Shown: positions 51,382-60,804, counted from the stretch's first letter. The stretch is DNA of 64,000 nt from Kiritimatiellia bacterium (GCA_017405115.1 JAFRBA010000020.1:1-64000); one strand, 5' to 3'. A program made the numbers and translations. The notes: a model not told the origin generated them from the sequence alone.

Positions 51382-53538
51382 ATGACAGGAATGATGGCCG
51401 CGGCGCTCTTGGCCGCAACGGGAGTGGTCGGCGAACTGCCGAAGCTCGAGGACGCGAGGCTCGAGACGTTCCTCACCGAGGTCTACGGGAAGCGCCCCGT
51501 TGAGCGCCCGCAGGAACTCTGGTTCAGTGACATCTATCCGCCCGAGCTGTTTTCGCGCTATCCCGAAAAGGGCATCAGGCGCAAGATTGACGCCTTCCGC
51601 CGCATCGTCGTCTGCCACTACAGGGGACCGTACGGCGAGGGGTCGTTCCGCTTCACGGTCTTCCTGCCGCCGAACGCGAAGAAGCCCGTTCCGGCATATC
51701 TCTACATCAGCCTGAGCTACGGCTGCGGCGACATCGACCCGTGGAGGGACGTGCAGAACGAGCGGTGGCCGGCGGAGGAAATCGTCGACCGCGGGTATGC
51801 GGCCATTGCGTTTGCGCGCGAGGAGGTGTCGCCGGAGTGCTACGACAAGACGCGGGCGTACAAGGAGGGCGTGTTCCGCTGCTTCGAAGACCCGACAAAG
51901 CCGCGTCCGCCGGACGCCTGGGGCGCGCTCTCGGCCTGGGCGTGGGCGGCGAGCCGTGTGATGGACTGGATCGAGACATGTCCCGAGATCGACGCGAAGC
52001 ACGTGGCGGTCGTCGGGCACTCGCGCGGCGGGAAGACCGCGCTTCTGGCGGGCGTCACCGACAAGCGCTTCGCGATGACGGTCTCGAACTGCTCCGGCTG
52101 CGGCGGGGCGCGGCTCTACCACGTGGACCTTCCGAAGTGCGAGCACATCCACCAGATCCGGTCGTCCGTCTCGTACTGGTTCTGCGGCAACTACGCGAAG
52201 TGGGAGCACAGGGACGCCGAAGTGCCGTTCGACCAGCACCAGTGGCTGTCCCTCGTCGCGCCGCGCCTCCTCTACGTCGCGTCCGGCTCGCTCGACGACT
52301 GGGCGGGGCCGTCCGGCGAGAAGCTGGCGACCGACCTCGCGCGCCCCGCGTGGGGCGACCGCGGCGACAAGGACGTCGGCTACCACCTGCGCCAGGGCCC
52401 GCATCGCCTGACGGCATACGACTGGAACAAGTTCATGGACTTCACCGACGCGCACGGCTGGCGGCCGCCGGCCGAGGAGACTGTGCTTGCCGACGACAAG
52501 CTCCTCGAACGTATGATCCGCATTCCGTCCGTCTCGACGAACCGGATGAAGGTGGCCGAGTGCGTCCATTTCCTTCGCCGCCAGCTCGAGTCGCAGGGGC
52601 TCTTCTGCCGGACGGAGACGATGCCTGGCGGTCTGCAGGTCCTCTACGCGGCGAACGAGGAAACGCAGTCGCCGGACGTCCTGCTCTCCGCGCACCTGGA
52701 CGTCGTTCCCGCGCAGACGCCGGACCTCTTCAAGCCGCGATGGGAGAACGGCGTGCTCTACGGGCGCGGCGCGTCCGATTGCAAGGAGCACTGCGTCCTC
52801 GCCGCGCGGCTCATGCGAGAGCTGAAGGGCAGGGTGTCTGTCGGGTGCGTCTTCGGGTCTGACGAGGAGATTGGCGGCGAGTCGACGGCGTTCATGCTCC
52901 GGAAGGGCTATGGCGCGAAGAAGCTCGTCATCGTGCTGGACGGGAACCAGTATGTGATTACGACGCGGGCGAAGGGCATCGCGAATTTCGTCGTCACGCG
53001 GACGGCCGAGGCGGGCCACACGGGTGGCAGGAAGAAGCTCGGGAATGCGATCTGCGACCTGATGGACGGCTATCGGCGCCTGAACGAGGTCATTCCCGAG
53101 CTCGACGACGGCAGCTTCTGCGACGTGATGACGCTTTCCGGCATCTCGGGCGACCGCGAGAGGGCGACGGCCTCGATCCGCGTCCGCTCGCCGCGCAAGG
53201 GCGCGTGGGACGAGATCGAGAATCTCGTCCGCGACAAGGTCGGCGGCACGGTCGTCTGCACGGAGAAGACGGAGCCAGTGTCCATCGACGAGGGAGACCC
53301 GGTGATTGCGGACTTCCGCGCGCGGATGCAGGCGAAGTGGCCGGAGCGGAAGATCCGCCTGGCCCATGCGGGCGGCGCGACGGACGCGCGGCACCTGCAG
53401 GCGCTGAATCTCCCGATGCTCGTCATCGGCGTCGACGCCTCGGGCGCGCATACGCCGTCCGAGCGCGTGATCTGGGCGTCTATGGACGAGCACGCCGAGC
53501 TTATCGGCTCGTTCCTGAAGAAAAGGTACGCTAAATGA
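51382..53538 (+). CDS. Bifunctional fusion: CE15-like esterase + M20 metallopeptidase
   Basis: 718 residues in one continuous frame. The N-terminal half (about 15-360) is an alpha/beta hydrolase like CE15 glucuronoyl esterases: VVGHSRGGKTALL with S214 and QGPHRLTAYDW with H341. The C-terminal half (about 370-718) is an M20 metallopeptidase with its metal ligands: SAHLDVVP (H438, D440), GRGASDCKEH (D466), GSDEEIGG (E495, E496), D520 and AHTPSE (H690). Joining an ester-bond and a peptide-bond hydrolase is uncommon and could act on glycan-peptide or acylated substrates. The N-terminus has a short signal-like segment. GTGAAGGAGG precedes the start; ATGA overlap with the next gene. Confidence 0.8.
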   Translation: MTGMMAAALLAATGVVGELPKLEDARLETFLTEVYGKRPVERPQELWFSDIYPPELFSRYPEKGIRRKIDAFRRIVVCHYRGPYGEGSFRFTVFLPPNAKKPVPAYLYISLSYGCGDIDPWRDVQNERWPAEEIVDRGYAAIAFAREEVSPECYDKTRAYKEGVFRCFEDPTKPRPPDAWGALSAWAWAASRVMDWIETCPEIDAKHVAVVGHSRGGKTALLAGVTDKRFAMTVSNCSGCGGARLYHVDLPKCEHIHQIRSSVSYWFCGNYAKWEHRDAEVPFDQHQWLSLVAPRLLYVASGSLDDWAGPSGEKLATDLARPAWGDRGDKDVGYHLRQGPHRLTAYDWNKFMDFTDAHGWRPPAEETVLADDKLLERMIRIPSVSTNRMKVAECVHFLRRQLESQGLFCRTETMPGGLQVLYAANEETQSPDVLLSAHLDVVPAQTPDLFKPRWENGVLYGRGASDCKEHCVLAARLMRELKGRVSVGCVFGSDEEIGGESTAFMLRKGYGAKKLVIVLDGNQYVITTRAKGIANFVVTRTAEAGHTGGRKKLGNAICDLMDGYRRLNEVIPELDDGSFCDVMTLSGISGDRERATASIRVRSPRKGAWDEIENLVRDKVGGTVVCTEKTEPVSIDEGDPVIADFRARMQAKWPERKIRLAHAGGATDARHLQALNLPMLVIGVDASGAHTPSERVIWASMDEHAELIGSFLKKRYAK

Positions 53539-55712
53539 AGAACGTTAAATCGGTTGTCTGCGCGGGAATGTGTGCGGTTGGGACTGCCGCCGCGGCGTGT
53601 ACGGGCATTTACGTCGGACGCGGCGTCTCGGCGGACGGGACGACGATCATCGCCCGCACGGTCGACTCGACCGTCGGCAGGTGCAAGCGCTTCGACATCC
53701 AGCCGCGCGTGGAGAACGCCCCAGGCCGGCACTATCTCGGCAACGACATGAAGGCGGAGTGGCCCTTGCCGGCGACGACGTACCATGCGGTTCTCGTCCC
53801 GTCCGTGCCGTGGGGGCCGAAGAACGGGCGCTACGACGGCTCGTGCGCGAACGAGAAGGGCGTGATGCTCTCCGGCACCGTGACGGCCTATCCGACCATC
53901 GCGGCGACGAATGCGGATCCCTTCGTCTCGACCGGCTTCGCCGAAGCCACGCTGCCGGGGCTGCTCATCTCCTGCGCGGCGACGGCGCGCGAGGCGGTGG
54001 AGCTTCTCGGAAAGGTCGTCGGTAGCCGCGGCCACCGCGGTTCGGAGATCTACATGGTCGCCGACGAGAAAGAGGCGTGGTACGTCGAGGTCTACACCGG
54101 GCACCAGTGGGCGGCCGTCAGGATGCCCGAGGACAAGATGCTCTTCATCGGCAACCAGTTCATGCTGCGGGAATTCGACCCCGCGTCGCCGGACACGCTC
54201 TGCTCGCCGGACCTCATAGGCCTCGCCGAGCGCAACGGATTCCTGAAGCGCGGCAAGGGCGGTCTCATAGACCTTGCCGCGACCTATGCGCGGGAGCCGC
54301 TGCACGCCAGCGCCCTGCGCACGTGGATGGGCCGCCGCCGTTTCGCGCCTTCCGAGGCAGGCGCCTATGATCGGATGAAGCTTCTGCCTCTCTTCTTCAC
54401 GCCGGACCACAAGGTGACGCTGCGCGAGGTCCAGGAGGTAATGCGCTGGCGCTACGAGGGGACGGAGCTCTGCCCAGAGCAGGGCGCGGACAAGGATACC
54501 GTGCGCGTCGTCGGCGTAGGCCGGCAGAGCACGTGCCACGCGCTCGTCCTCGACGCGACGTTGCCTGCGGACCGCCGCTGCACGATGTGGGTGACGCTCT
54601 CGAACGCGGAGCATGCGCCGTTTCTGCCGCTCAACGCGGCTGTCACGGCCCTCGCCGATGGCTATGACGCCGCCGACATGCATGCTGGCGAACGCTTCTG
54701 CGACGCAATCCCGGCCGCGCACTACCGGCGGCTCTGCGCGCTTGCCGAGCTTGACCGCCGCCAGTACGGCGACGGCGTGCGGGAGTTCTGGCGCGCACGC
54801 GAGGATCGCTGGCTTGAGGAGTTCCCGCGGCTCGTCCGCGCCGGCGATGCGGCGGCGATTACGGCATATGCGGTGGAGGCCCAGCGCACGGCGCTCTGCG
54901 ACGCGAAGCGCATCTTCGACGAGCTCTCGTGGTATCTCGTCAAGTCGAACTTCAACGACGGCGACTTCGGCGAGAGGAAGTCCATTCCGAAGCGAGAGCC
55001 GTTCTCGACCGCTCTCCCGGTGGAGCTCGCGCCGCGCACGAAGGTCGCGCTGATAGCCGAGGCCTGCACGACCAATAGGTCCGTCGTCGGCTGCCGGACG
55101 ACATCCAAGGCGGTCGCCGCGGCGGGATTCGTCCCGCTCGTGCTGCCGAACGAGGTTGACGACGCCAAGCTGGGCGAGATGCTCGCGAGGGCCGACGCGC
55201 TGGTGCTCTTCGGCTCGGTTCGGGGCGAGGTCCAGGCCCGCTACGACTTCGAGCGCAAGCTCGTTCGGATGGCGGCCGCCCAGAACAAGCCGGTCCTTGG
55301 CATCTGCAACGGGCACCAGCAGATCAACGTGGCGCTCGGCGGAACTTACGGACCGAACGCCACGAACGCGCCCGTCAAGGTGCAGCACCGCTGGATTGCG
55401 AGCACCTGGACGAACGACCAGTTCCACGCCGTCAGCGTGAAGCCGGGTTCGCTTATGGCAAAGACCTTCGGCGAGGACAGTCCGAAGGTCAATTCCTCGC
55501 ACATGTACAGCGTCAAGAAGATCGCGCCGGGCTTCGAGGTGACGGCGGTTGCCGAAGACGGCGTCGTAGAGGCGATCGAGCACCGGACGAAGCCGATAGT
55601 GGGCGTCCAGTTCCACCCGGAGCGACAGTTCGTCCGCGACGGCGACAAGAGGGCTCTTGCGCTGATCAAAGCGGCGCTTGAGGGCAACAAGTGCCGTCAA
55701 GAGGTTCCCTGA
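53535..55712 (+). CDS. Bifunctional fusion: C69 dipeptidase + C26 gamma-glutamyl hydrolase
   Basis: 725 residues. After a signal peptide the mature chain would start at C22 (TAAAACTGIYVGRGVS), the N-terminal nucleophile of C69/U34 dipeptidases; ARTVDST, YDGSCANEKGVMLSGTV and GNQFMLREFD follow as in that family. Residues about 500-725 are a class-I glutamine-amidotransferase fold of peptidase family C26 (PuuD/gamma-glutamyl hydrolase): LGICNGHQQIN with C591 and VQFHPERQF with H694 and E696. Both active sites look intact. It would cleave dipeptides and gamma-glutamyl bonds, for example from peptidoglycan or glutathione-like compounds (inference). Translationally coupled to the CE15-M20 gene. 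Confidence 0.8.
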   Translation: MKNVKSVVCAGMCAVGTAAAACTGIYVGRGVSADGTTIIARTVDSTVGRCKRFDIQPRVENAPGRHYLGNDMKAEWPLPATTYHAVLVPSVPWGPKNGRYDGSCANEKGVMLSGTVTAYPTIAATNADPFVSTGFAEATLPGLLISCAATAREAVELLGKVVGSRGHRGSEIYMVADEKEAWYVEVYTGHQWAAVRMPEDKMLFIGNQFMLREFDPASPDTLCSPDLIGLAERNGFLKRGKGGLIDLAATYAREPLHASALRTWMGRRRFAPSEAGAYDRMKLLPLFFTPDHKVTLREVQEVMRWRYEGTELCPEQGADKDTVRVVGVGRQSTCHALVLDATLPADRRCTMWVTLSNAEHAPFLPLNAAVTALADGYDAADMHAGERFCDAIPAAHYRRLCALAELDRRQYGDGVREFWRAREDRWLEEFPRLVRAGDAAAITAYAVEAQRTALCDAKRIFDELSWYLVKSNFNDGDFGERKSIPKREPFSTALPVELAPRTKVALIAEACTTNRSVVGCRTTSKAVAAAGFVPLVLPNEVDDAKLGEMLARADALVLFGSVRGEVQARYDFERKLVRMAAAQNKPVLGICNGHQQINVALGGTYGPNATNAPVKVQHRWIASTWTNDQFHAVSVKPGSLMAKTFGEDSPKVNSSHMYSVKKIAPGFEVTAVAEDGVVEAIEHRTKPIVGVQFHPERQFVRDGDKRALALIKAALEGNKCRQEVP

Positions 55713-55827
55713 GATTCGCCGACGGCTGGGAGCCCGGGATGCACTGGAGCGCGGTTCTCGTCAAGCTCCAGCAATCGTCACGCTTCCGATTTTCGATGTT
55801 GCGGGAGCATGAACGCGGCATTTGTGG

Positions 55828-55833
55828 TATAAT
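55828..55833 (+). promoter_or_regulatory. -10 element giving a leaderless mRNA
   Basis: TTGTGGTATAATGCGCGAGTG: six bases separate TATAAT from the GTG at 55840, so the start codon would be the first transcribed codon. No Shine-Dalgarno site is present. Confidence 0.55.
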
Positions 55834-55839
55834 GCGCGA

Positions 55840-57591
55840 GTGAAAAAATCCGTTTGCTCCATGTCCGCATCCGCAGTCTGCGCGCTTGCCGCGTGCGCTG
55901 CGCCTGCCGTTGCCTGCGCCGGCGAGGCGCCTTTCGCGCTCGTCGAGCCCGAGTTCGACATCGTCATCTACGGATCCACGCCGGCGGCCGTCTCCGCGGC
56001 CGTGCAGGCCCGGAGAATGGGCAAGAAGACCGTCGTCGTTTCCCCCAAGAAGCGGATCGGCGGCCTCACGACGGGCGGGCTCGGGCAGACGGACATCGGC
56101 AACAAGTCGGCCTTCGGCGGCATAGCGCTGGAGTTCTACCATGACATTGCCAAGTGGTATGCCGACCCGGCGCACTGGACCTGGCAGCGGCAGGAGGACT
56201 ATTTCCCCGACGGCCAGTGCGCCGGAACGAAGGGACGTGATTCGATGTGGACGTTCGAACCCTCCGCCGCGCTTGCGGTCCTCGAGGGATGGGAGAAGCG
56301 CGACGGACTCGACATCCGGCGCGGCGAGCTTCTGGACAGGGAGCATGGCGTGGATTGTTCGAACGGGCGCATCCTCTCGTTGAAAACGCTCTCGGGCAAC
56401 ACCTACCGCGGGCGCATGTTCATCGACGCGACGTACGAAGGCGATCTGATGGCTGCGGCCGGAGTGTCCTACGTGATCGGCCGCGAGCCCAACGCAAAGT
56501 ACGGCGAGACGCTGAATGGATCCCAGCCGAAGCTGGCCGTATACCACCAGTTCAGGGGCCGCGTGGATCCATACGTCGTGCAGGGCGACCCCGGCTCCGG
56601 GCTGCTGCCGGGCGTAGAGCCGTTCGACCCGAAGGAGCAGCCGGGCGACGGCGACTGCCGCGTACAGGCCTACTGCTTCCGCATGTGCCTTACCGACGAG
56701 CCGAGGAACCGCATTCCGTTCGCGCGCCCGGAGAACTACGACGAGCGGAACTACGAGCTGCTGTTCCGCTATTTCGAGCAGCTGTCCGAAAAGGAGCTTG
56801 CCGACGACTACCTGGCCATGAACCGCATCAACTCGAAGATGCCCAACCGCAAGACGGACACCAACAACTGCGGGCCGTTCTCGACCGATTTCATCGGCGG
56901 CAACTGGGAATGGCCGGAAGCCTCGTACGAGCGGCGCAGGCAGATACTCAAGGCCCACCTTGACCATCAGCGCGGCTTCGTCTGGACGATGGCCAATCAC
57001 CCGCGCGTGCCGGAGCGGGTGCGCCGCGAATACTCGAAGTGGGGGACGTGCCGCGACGAGTTCCACGACGGCCTGGGCGACGGCTGGCAGGACGAGCTGT
57101 ATGTGCGCGAGGCGAGGCGCATGGTCGGTGACTACGTGATGACTGAGGCGAACTGCCGCGGCACCCGCGTGGCTCCGCGCCCCGTCGGCCGCGGGGCCTA
57201 CGGTATGGACTCCCACCATGTCCGCCGCCGGGTCGGCGAGGACGGCTTTGTGCGCAACGAGGGCGACGTCGAGATACATCGCGATTCCAACGGAGTGCGC
57301 TATCCGCCATATCCGGTCGACTACGGCTCGCTGATTCCGAAGCGCGGCGAATGCGGCAATCTGCTTGTGCCGGTCTGCGTGTCGGCGACGCACATCGCGT
57401 TCGGATCGCTGCGCATGGAGCCTGTGTTCTTTGCGCTCGGGCAGTCCGCCGCCACGGCCGCGGCCCAGGCGATCGACGCCGGATGCGTCGTGCAGGATCT
57501 GGATTATGCGGCTCTGCGTGCGCGACTGCTGTTCGACGGGCAGGTTCTCGACATGAAACCTGTGGGGTCAGGCCCCGCGAAAGCCTTGTAA
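55840..57591 (+). CDS. Secreted FAD-dependent oxidoreductase
   Basis: 583 residues from GTG 55840 (or 576 from ATG 55861). Basic N-terminus and a hydrophobic signal segment (SAVCALAACAAPAVACA). The FAD dinucleotide fold is FDIVIYGSTPAAVSAAVQA, with RMGKKTVVVSPKKRIGG, then LTTGGLGQTD, as in FAD_oxidored (PF12831) proteins. MFIDATYEGDLMAAAG and FALGQSAATAAAQAID complete the pattern. Substrate unknown; these proteins are frequent in polysaccharide loci of PVC bacteria. An ATG at 55822 overlaps the TATAAT and cannot be the start. Confidence 0.78.
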   Translation: MKKSVCSMSASAVCALAACAAPAVACAGEAPFALVEPEFDIVIYGSTPAAVSAAVQARRMGKKTVVVSPKKRIGGLTTGGLGQTDIGNKSAFGGIALEFYHDIAKWYADPAHWTWQRQEDYFPDGQCAGTKGRDSMWTFEPSAALAVLEGWEKRDGLDIRRGELLDREHGVDCSNGRILSLKTLSGNTYRGRMFIDATYEGDLMAAAGVSYVIGREPNAKYGETLNGSQPKLAVYHQFRGRVDPYVVQGDPGSGLLPGVEPFDPKEQPGDGDCRVQAYCFRMCLTDEPRNRIPFARPENYDERNYELLFRYFEQLSEKELADDYLAMNRINSKMPNRKTDTNNCGPFSTDFIGGNWEWPEASYERRRQILKAHLDHQRGFVWTMANHPRVPERVRREYSKWGTCRDEFHDGLGDGWQDELYVREARRMVGDYVMTEANCRGTRVAPRPVGRGAYGMDSHHVRRRVGEDGFVRNEGDVEIHRDSNGVRYPPYPVDYGSLIPKRGECGNLLVPVCVSATHIAFGSLRMEPVFFALGQSAATAAAQAIDAGCVVQDLDYAALRARLLFDGQVLDMKPVGSGPAKAL

Positions 57592-57634
57592 AGCGGGCGT
57601 TTGCGCACTTCGGCGGGGTTGAAGGTTGCGAAAC

Positions 57635-57673
57635 CATTTTGGGAAAACAGGCCAGACCCGTTTTCCCAAAATG
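57635..57673. terminator. Perfect 14-bp inverted repeat between convergent genes
   Basis: CATTTTGGGAAAAC and GTTTTCCCAAAATG flank an 11-nt loop. The position between convergent genes suggests a bidirectional terminator, although the U-tract is short. It could also be a regulator site. Confidence 0.55.
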
Positions 57674-57784
57674 AGAACCGATGGGGGCACCGACGATTTT
57701 ACCACCCTCAAGCCTGAAAGTCTTCTACCATCAGTCCAAGAGGCCCTTACCTTCAGCGTAAGAGGGAGGCACGGGGTTGGACAA

Positions 57785-57903
57785 TTTCGTATAGTTTCTG
57801 GTGGTCAGATGGGGGTGGATCGCGGTATGTTTCGGCGCGGGCGGTGGAGGAGATGGGCTTTGCTACGCACGGATGGAGGCTCGCGAAGGAGGCTGTGGCA
57901 TGA
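57785..57903 (+). pseudogene. Remnant of a SLOG/YpsA-like 'putative molybdenum carrier' gene
   Basis: FRIVSGGQMGVDRGM (57785 onward) matches the conserved SGGQTGVDR nucleotide-binding loop. After a frameshift near 57835 the sequence continues ARAVEEMGFATHGWRLAKEA to a stop at 57903, as in the same family. Only about 40 codons remain. The rest of 57592-57993 shows no gene. Confidence 0.5.
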
Positions 57904-57993
57904 ACATACGCGCAAACCCACTGAAAAAGGGCCTTTCATGGGGCCATGAGGAACCGAGGGCGGGCGTTGTCCAAATCCCTGACGTCTGCCTTT

Positions 57994-58623
57994 TCAGGCT
58001 TGGATTTTCAGCAGGTGCTTTCGCAGGGCTATGGCCACGGCTTCGGCTCGGGTCGCGGCACCGAGTTTGGCGAGGATGACGTTGACATGGTCTTTGACGC
58101 AGTCGGGGGTGATTTCGAACTGGCAGGCGATCTCCTTGTTGGATAGTCCGCGGGTCATAGAGAACAATATCTCCTTCTGTCGGGTGGTGAGGGCCGGAAC
58201 CGGAGGGTTGTCCGAGAGCATCTTCTCTATCTCCGCATCGACCACCCGCCGTCCTGCTGCGACTTCCCTTATGACGTCTGTGAATCTGGAGGTGTCGGTG
58301 TTCTTCATTACGGCCCCAGCGGCTCCGGCGTCAAGCGCATGTGCGATGGAGTCTGCCCCGCCGAATGTGGTGAGGATGAGGATCTTTGTTTCCGGCAACT
58401 CCCGGAGAATCTGGCGGGTGGCCTCAAGACCGTCCATCTTAGGCATCATCAAGTCCATGATGATCACGTCTGGCCGGGTGCGCATCGCCTCGCGCAGCGC
58501 CGCCTCGCCGTCTTCCGCCTGGCCGACGACTTCAAAGCCGCTTTCGGTTTCGAGCAGGGACGATATGCCGATGCGCGTGATGGCGTGGTCGTCGGCGACG
58601 AGTATGCGTATGCAGGTGTTCAT
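57994..58623 (-). CDS. NarL/LuxR-family response regulator
   Basis: 209 residues. Receiver domain with D11/D12, phosphoacceptor D57 (VIIMDLMMPKMDG) and K107 (VMKN). The C-terminal LuxR helix-turn-helix is LTTRQKEILFSMTRGLSNKEIA and CVKDHVNVILAKLGA. It is activated by the kinase encoded just upstream and probably controls neighbouring hydrolase genes. Its ATG overlaps the kinase stop (ATGA). Confidence 0.92.
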   Translation of the reverse strand: MNTCIRILVADDHAITRIGISSLLETESGFEVVGQAEDGEAALREAMRTRPDVIIMDLMMPKMDGLEATRQILRELPETKILILTTFGGADSIAHALDAGAAGAVMKNTDTSRFTDVIREVAAGRRVVDAEIEKMLSDNPPVPALTTRQKEILFSMTRGLSNKEIACQFEITPDCVKDHVNVILAKLGAATRAEAVAIALRKHLLKIQA

Positions 58624-60707
58624 GCTGGCTGACTTCCTGTGTCGGCACGCAGGTCCAGCTGGATGACTGCGCGCGTTTCGTTCCCGGGCGAGCTGTCGAT
58701 GGACATCGTCCCGTTGAATTTCCGAATGCGCTCACGAATGCCCTGGAGGCCGAAGTGCCCACGATCCGCCCCTGGCGCGCATTCCGGGGCGAATCCGCAG
58801 CCGTTGTCGCGCACCGAGAATGCAAGCATGTGGCCGTCGATGCCGCCGGCTACCCAGATTTCGGTTGCCCCGCCATGACGGACTGCGTTGATTGCGAGCT
58901 CGCGAACTATGCATATCAGTGCGTGCAGGGTGGTCTCGGGAATCCGTGCGCGGGAGACGTTGAACCGTACATGGAGGGTCGCCGCGCCGACATGTGGGTT
59001 CAGCGCCAGGCGAATCATCTTGCCGAGGTCTCGCTGGTCAAGGGCGTTGGTGCGCAGGTCCCAGATGCAGTTCCTGATCTCGTCCCGGCACGACTTGAGG
59101 GTGTGTTCGACAATCTGCAGTTGCTCCTGCATCTTCTCCCGGTTCTTTTCCGCAAGGCGGGCGGCCGTCTTCACGGCGAAGGAGGCGCCGGTCAGGTTCT
59201 GGGCGATGGTGTCGTGCAGCTCTACGGCGAGCCGTGTGCGCTCTTCGAGACGGAGGGCGGCTGCAGTCGAGCGGATCGTCTCCTTGGCCAGCTCGCGGCT
59301 ACGCCTGACGACGATCTTGCGCAGGGCGGCGTTCCAGATGAGAATGGCGAGCAGCGTCAGGACCAGGAGCGCGATGAGGAGGAAAAGCCGAGCGGGCGTC
59401 CACCATGGAGGTGCCGCCAGCACGCGAAGGTCCTCAGGACTGCGAAGCGCAATCGAGAAGCCGGTCGTCCTGACGGCTCCAGTGTCCATGTCGACGGAAT
59501 CTTCGACCAGACAGGCGCCGGTCGCCTCGACCAGTGCGCCCGTAGCCGGCACGTCGGCGTCTTTGCCGATCATTACCATGAAGACGGCTCGTCCGGCGGT
59601 GAGCGTAATGGCCGCCCGTTCGGTCTTGGGTGCATGGACCTCCTGCACAGTTCCGGATGCCCGTATGGTGAATCCGTTGAGCTTTGTGTCAACCTGGCGT
59701 TCTCCGCGGTCGTTGAACAGTATCTTCTCCGCCATTGCGTAGACAGGCGACTCGACGGCACCGCCGCCCGGCTGGTCGACGCGGCAGACGGCGTTCGCTA
59801 TCCGCAGGCAGAATTCGTTGTGCCGGAGGAATCCGGCGACGGTGACGTGGTCGCCGGTGCCAGGCAGCATTGCGCCGCGCATGAGTTTCACCCGGGTCCG
59901 CTTGCCGCTCTCCGCCGCCAGCATGAATGAGTCGTCGTGCCAGCATGCGACTACCGTGCCGCGCGCCAGCTGGCGGTGCGGTGCGGTGCCGTCAGCCGCA
60001 AACGGGTCGGGCGGACGTGCCTTCAAGACCTTGAACGCATCCGGAGAGTAAGCGAGCACCCAAGGGCCGTGTGCGCGGTAGAAGCTGCCAAGATCGGGCA
60101 ACGCGACGCCGGTAATCCGCATCTCCGTGTCGATGAGGTCTTCCACGCGGCGCTGAAGCAGGTCCTCGTTGCGAGTCCACACCATGGTCTGGACGTCGTC
60201 CCGTTCGAGCATTAGAATCGTCCACTGCGGATTGATGTCGTCGCCGAACGCATCGATTACGACGCCTTCGATGCTGACGAGGTTGAAGTCGTTGCGGTGC
60301 CCGGCAAGGTCCACTGGGTGTATGGAACTCGGAGCGGACGGTTCGCGATGGCGGAGTACGGATATCTCCAGCGCCTCCGAGCGGAGCGTCGGCGTATGGT
60401 AGCTCGGCTGCATGGCCGTGCATACGGCCTCTATCTCGTCGCCCACCCGCCACTTGTCGTCGCATGAGCAGAGAACGTCGGTGGCGGCGGTCTTGTCCAG
60501 CAGGATGAAGTGCGTGGGCTGGCCGCGCTTGTCGGCGATTATCGTTCCCCGGACGCGAAAGAACACCCGATTGCCCTGATTCTCGATCAGCAGATTGCGG
60601 GCGTCGGCGATGGAGATCGTGGCGGAATCGCGGACATGCTCCGGAATCTTGTCGACGAACGCTGTCGGCAGCAGCGCCGCCAGCAGGAGTGTTAGGCTTG
60701 TGGGCAT
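58620..60707 (-). CDS. NarL-type sensor histidine kinase with OB-fold-like sensor repeats
   Basis: 695 residues. An N-terminal signal/TM is followed by about 400 extracytoplasmic residues containing three or more OB-fold-like repeats (FFRVRGTIIADKRGQPTHFI, VSIEGVVIDAFG, HVTVAGFLRHN, TIRASGTVQEV). One TM helix (about 432-455, LFLLIALLVLTLLAILIW) leads to a HisKA_3 dimerisation helix with H498 (AVELHDTIAQNLTGAS) and HATPase_c (IVRELAINAVRHGG, VRDNGCGFAP). It phosphorylates the regulator encoded next. The OB sensor could bind oligosaccharides. The start codon sits six bases after the -10, so the mRNA appears leaderless. Confidence 0.88.
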   Translation of the reverse strand: MPTSLTLLLAALLPTAFVDKIPEHVRDSATISIADARNLLIENQGNRVFFRVRGTIIADKRGQPTHFILLDKTAATDVLCSCDDKWRVGDEIEAVCTAMQPSYHTPTLRSEALEISVLRHREPSAPSSIHPVDLAGHRNDFNLVSIEGVVIDAFGDDINPQWTILMLERDDVQTMVWTRNEDLLQRRVEDLIDTEMRITGVALPDLGSFYRAHGPWVLAYSPDAFKVLKARPPDPFAADGTAPHRQLARGTVVACWHDDSFMLAAESGKRTRVKLMRGAMLPGTGDHVTVAGFLRHNEFCLRIANAVCRVDQPGGGAVESPVYAMAEKILFNDRGERQVDTKLNGFTIRASGTVQEVHAPKTERAAITLTAGRAVFMVMIGKDADVPATGALVEATGACLVEDSVDMDTGAVRTTGFSIALRSPEDLRVLAAPPWWTPARLFLLIALLVLTLLAILIWNAALRKIVVRRSRELAKETIRSTAAALRLEERTRLAVELHDTIAQNLTGASFAVKTAARLAEKNREKMQEQLQIVEHTLKSCRDEIRNCIWDLRTNALDQRDLGKMIRLALNPHVGAATLHVRFNVSRARIPETTLHALICIVRELAINAVRHGGATEIWVAGGIDGHMLAFSVRDNGCGFAPECAPGADRGHFGLQGIRERIRKFNGTMSIDSSPGNETRAVIQLDLRADTGSQPA

Positions 60708-60713
60708 ACAGGT

Positions 60714-60742
60714 ATTATCTCATAAGTCGGCGGGAATGACAA
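60714..60742 (-). promoter_or_regulatory. Promoter of the histidine kinase operon (leaderless)
   Basis: On the minus strand, TTGTCA (60737-60742), 17-bp spacer, GATAAT (60714-60719), then ACCTGT and the ATG at 60707-60705. No Shine-Dalgarno site is seen. Confidence 0.6.
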
Positions 60743-60804
60743 TAGTCGGGCAGCGAAGGCGAAACTACCCAAATGGGGGTGTATGCCAGTACCGATGGTT
60801 ATGC

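Noticed and set aside
47937..51476. 1,179-codon minus-strand frame; similar long ones at 39834-41882, 42066-44453, 51322-53493 and 53070-55700
   Set aside because: All lie opposite genes with recognisable domains or signal peptides and carry none themselves.
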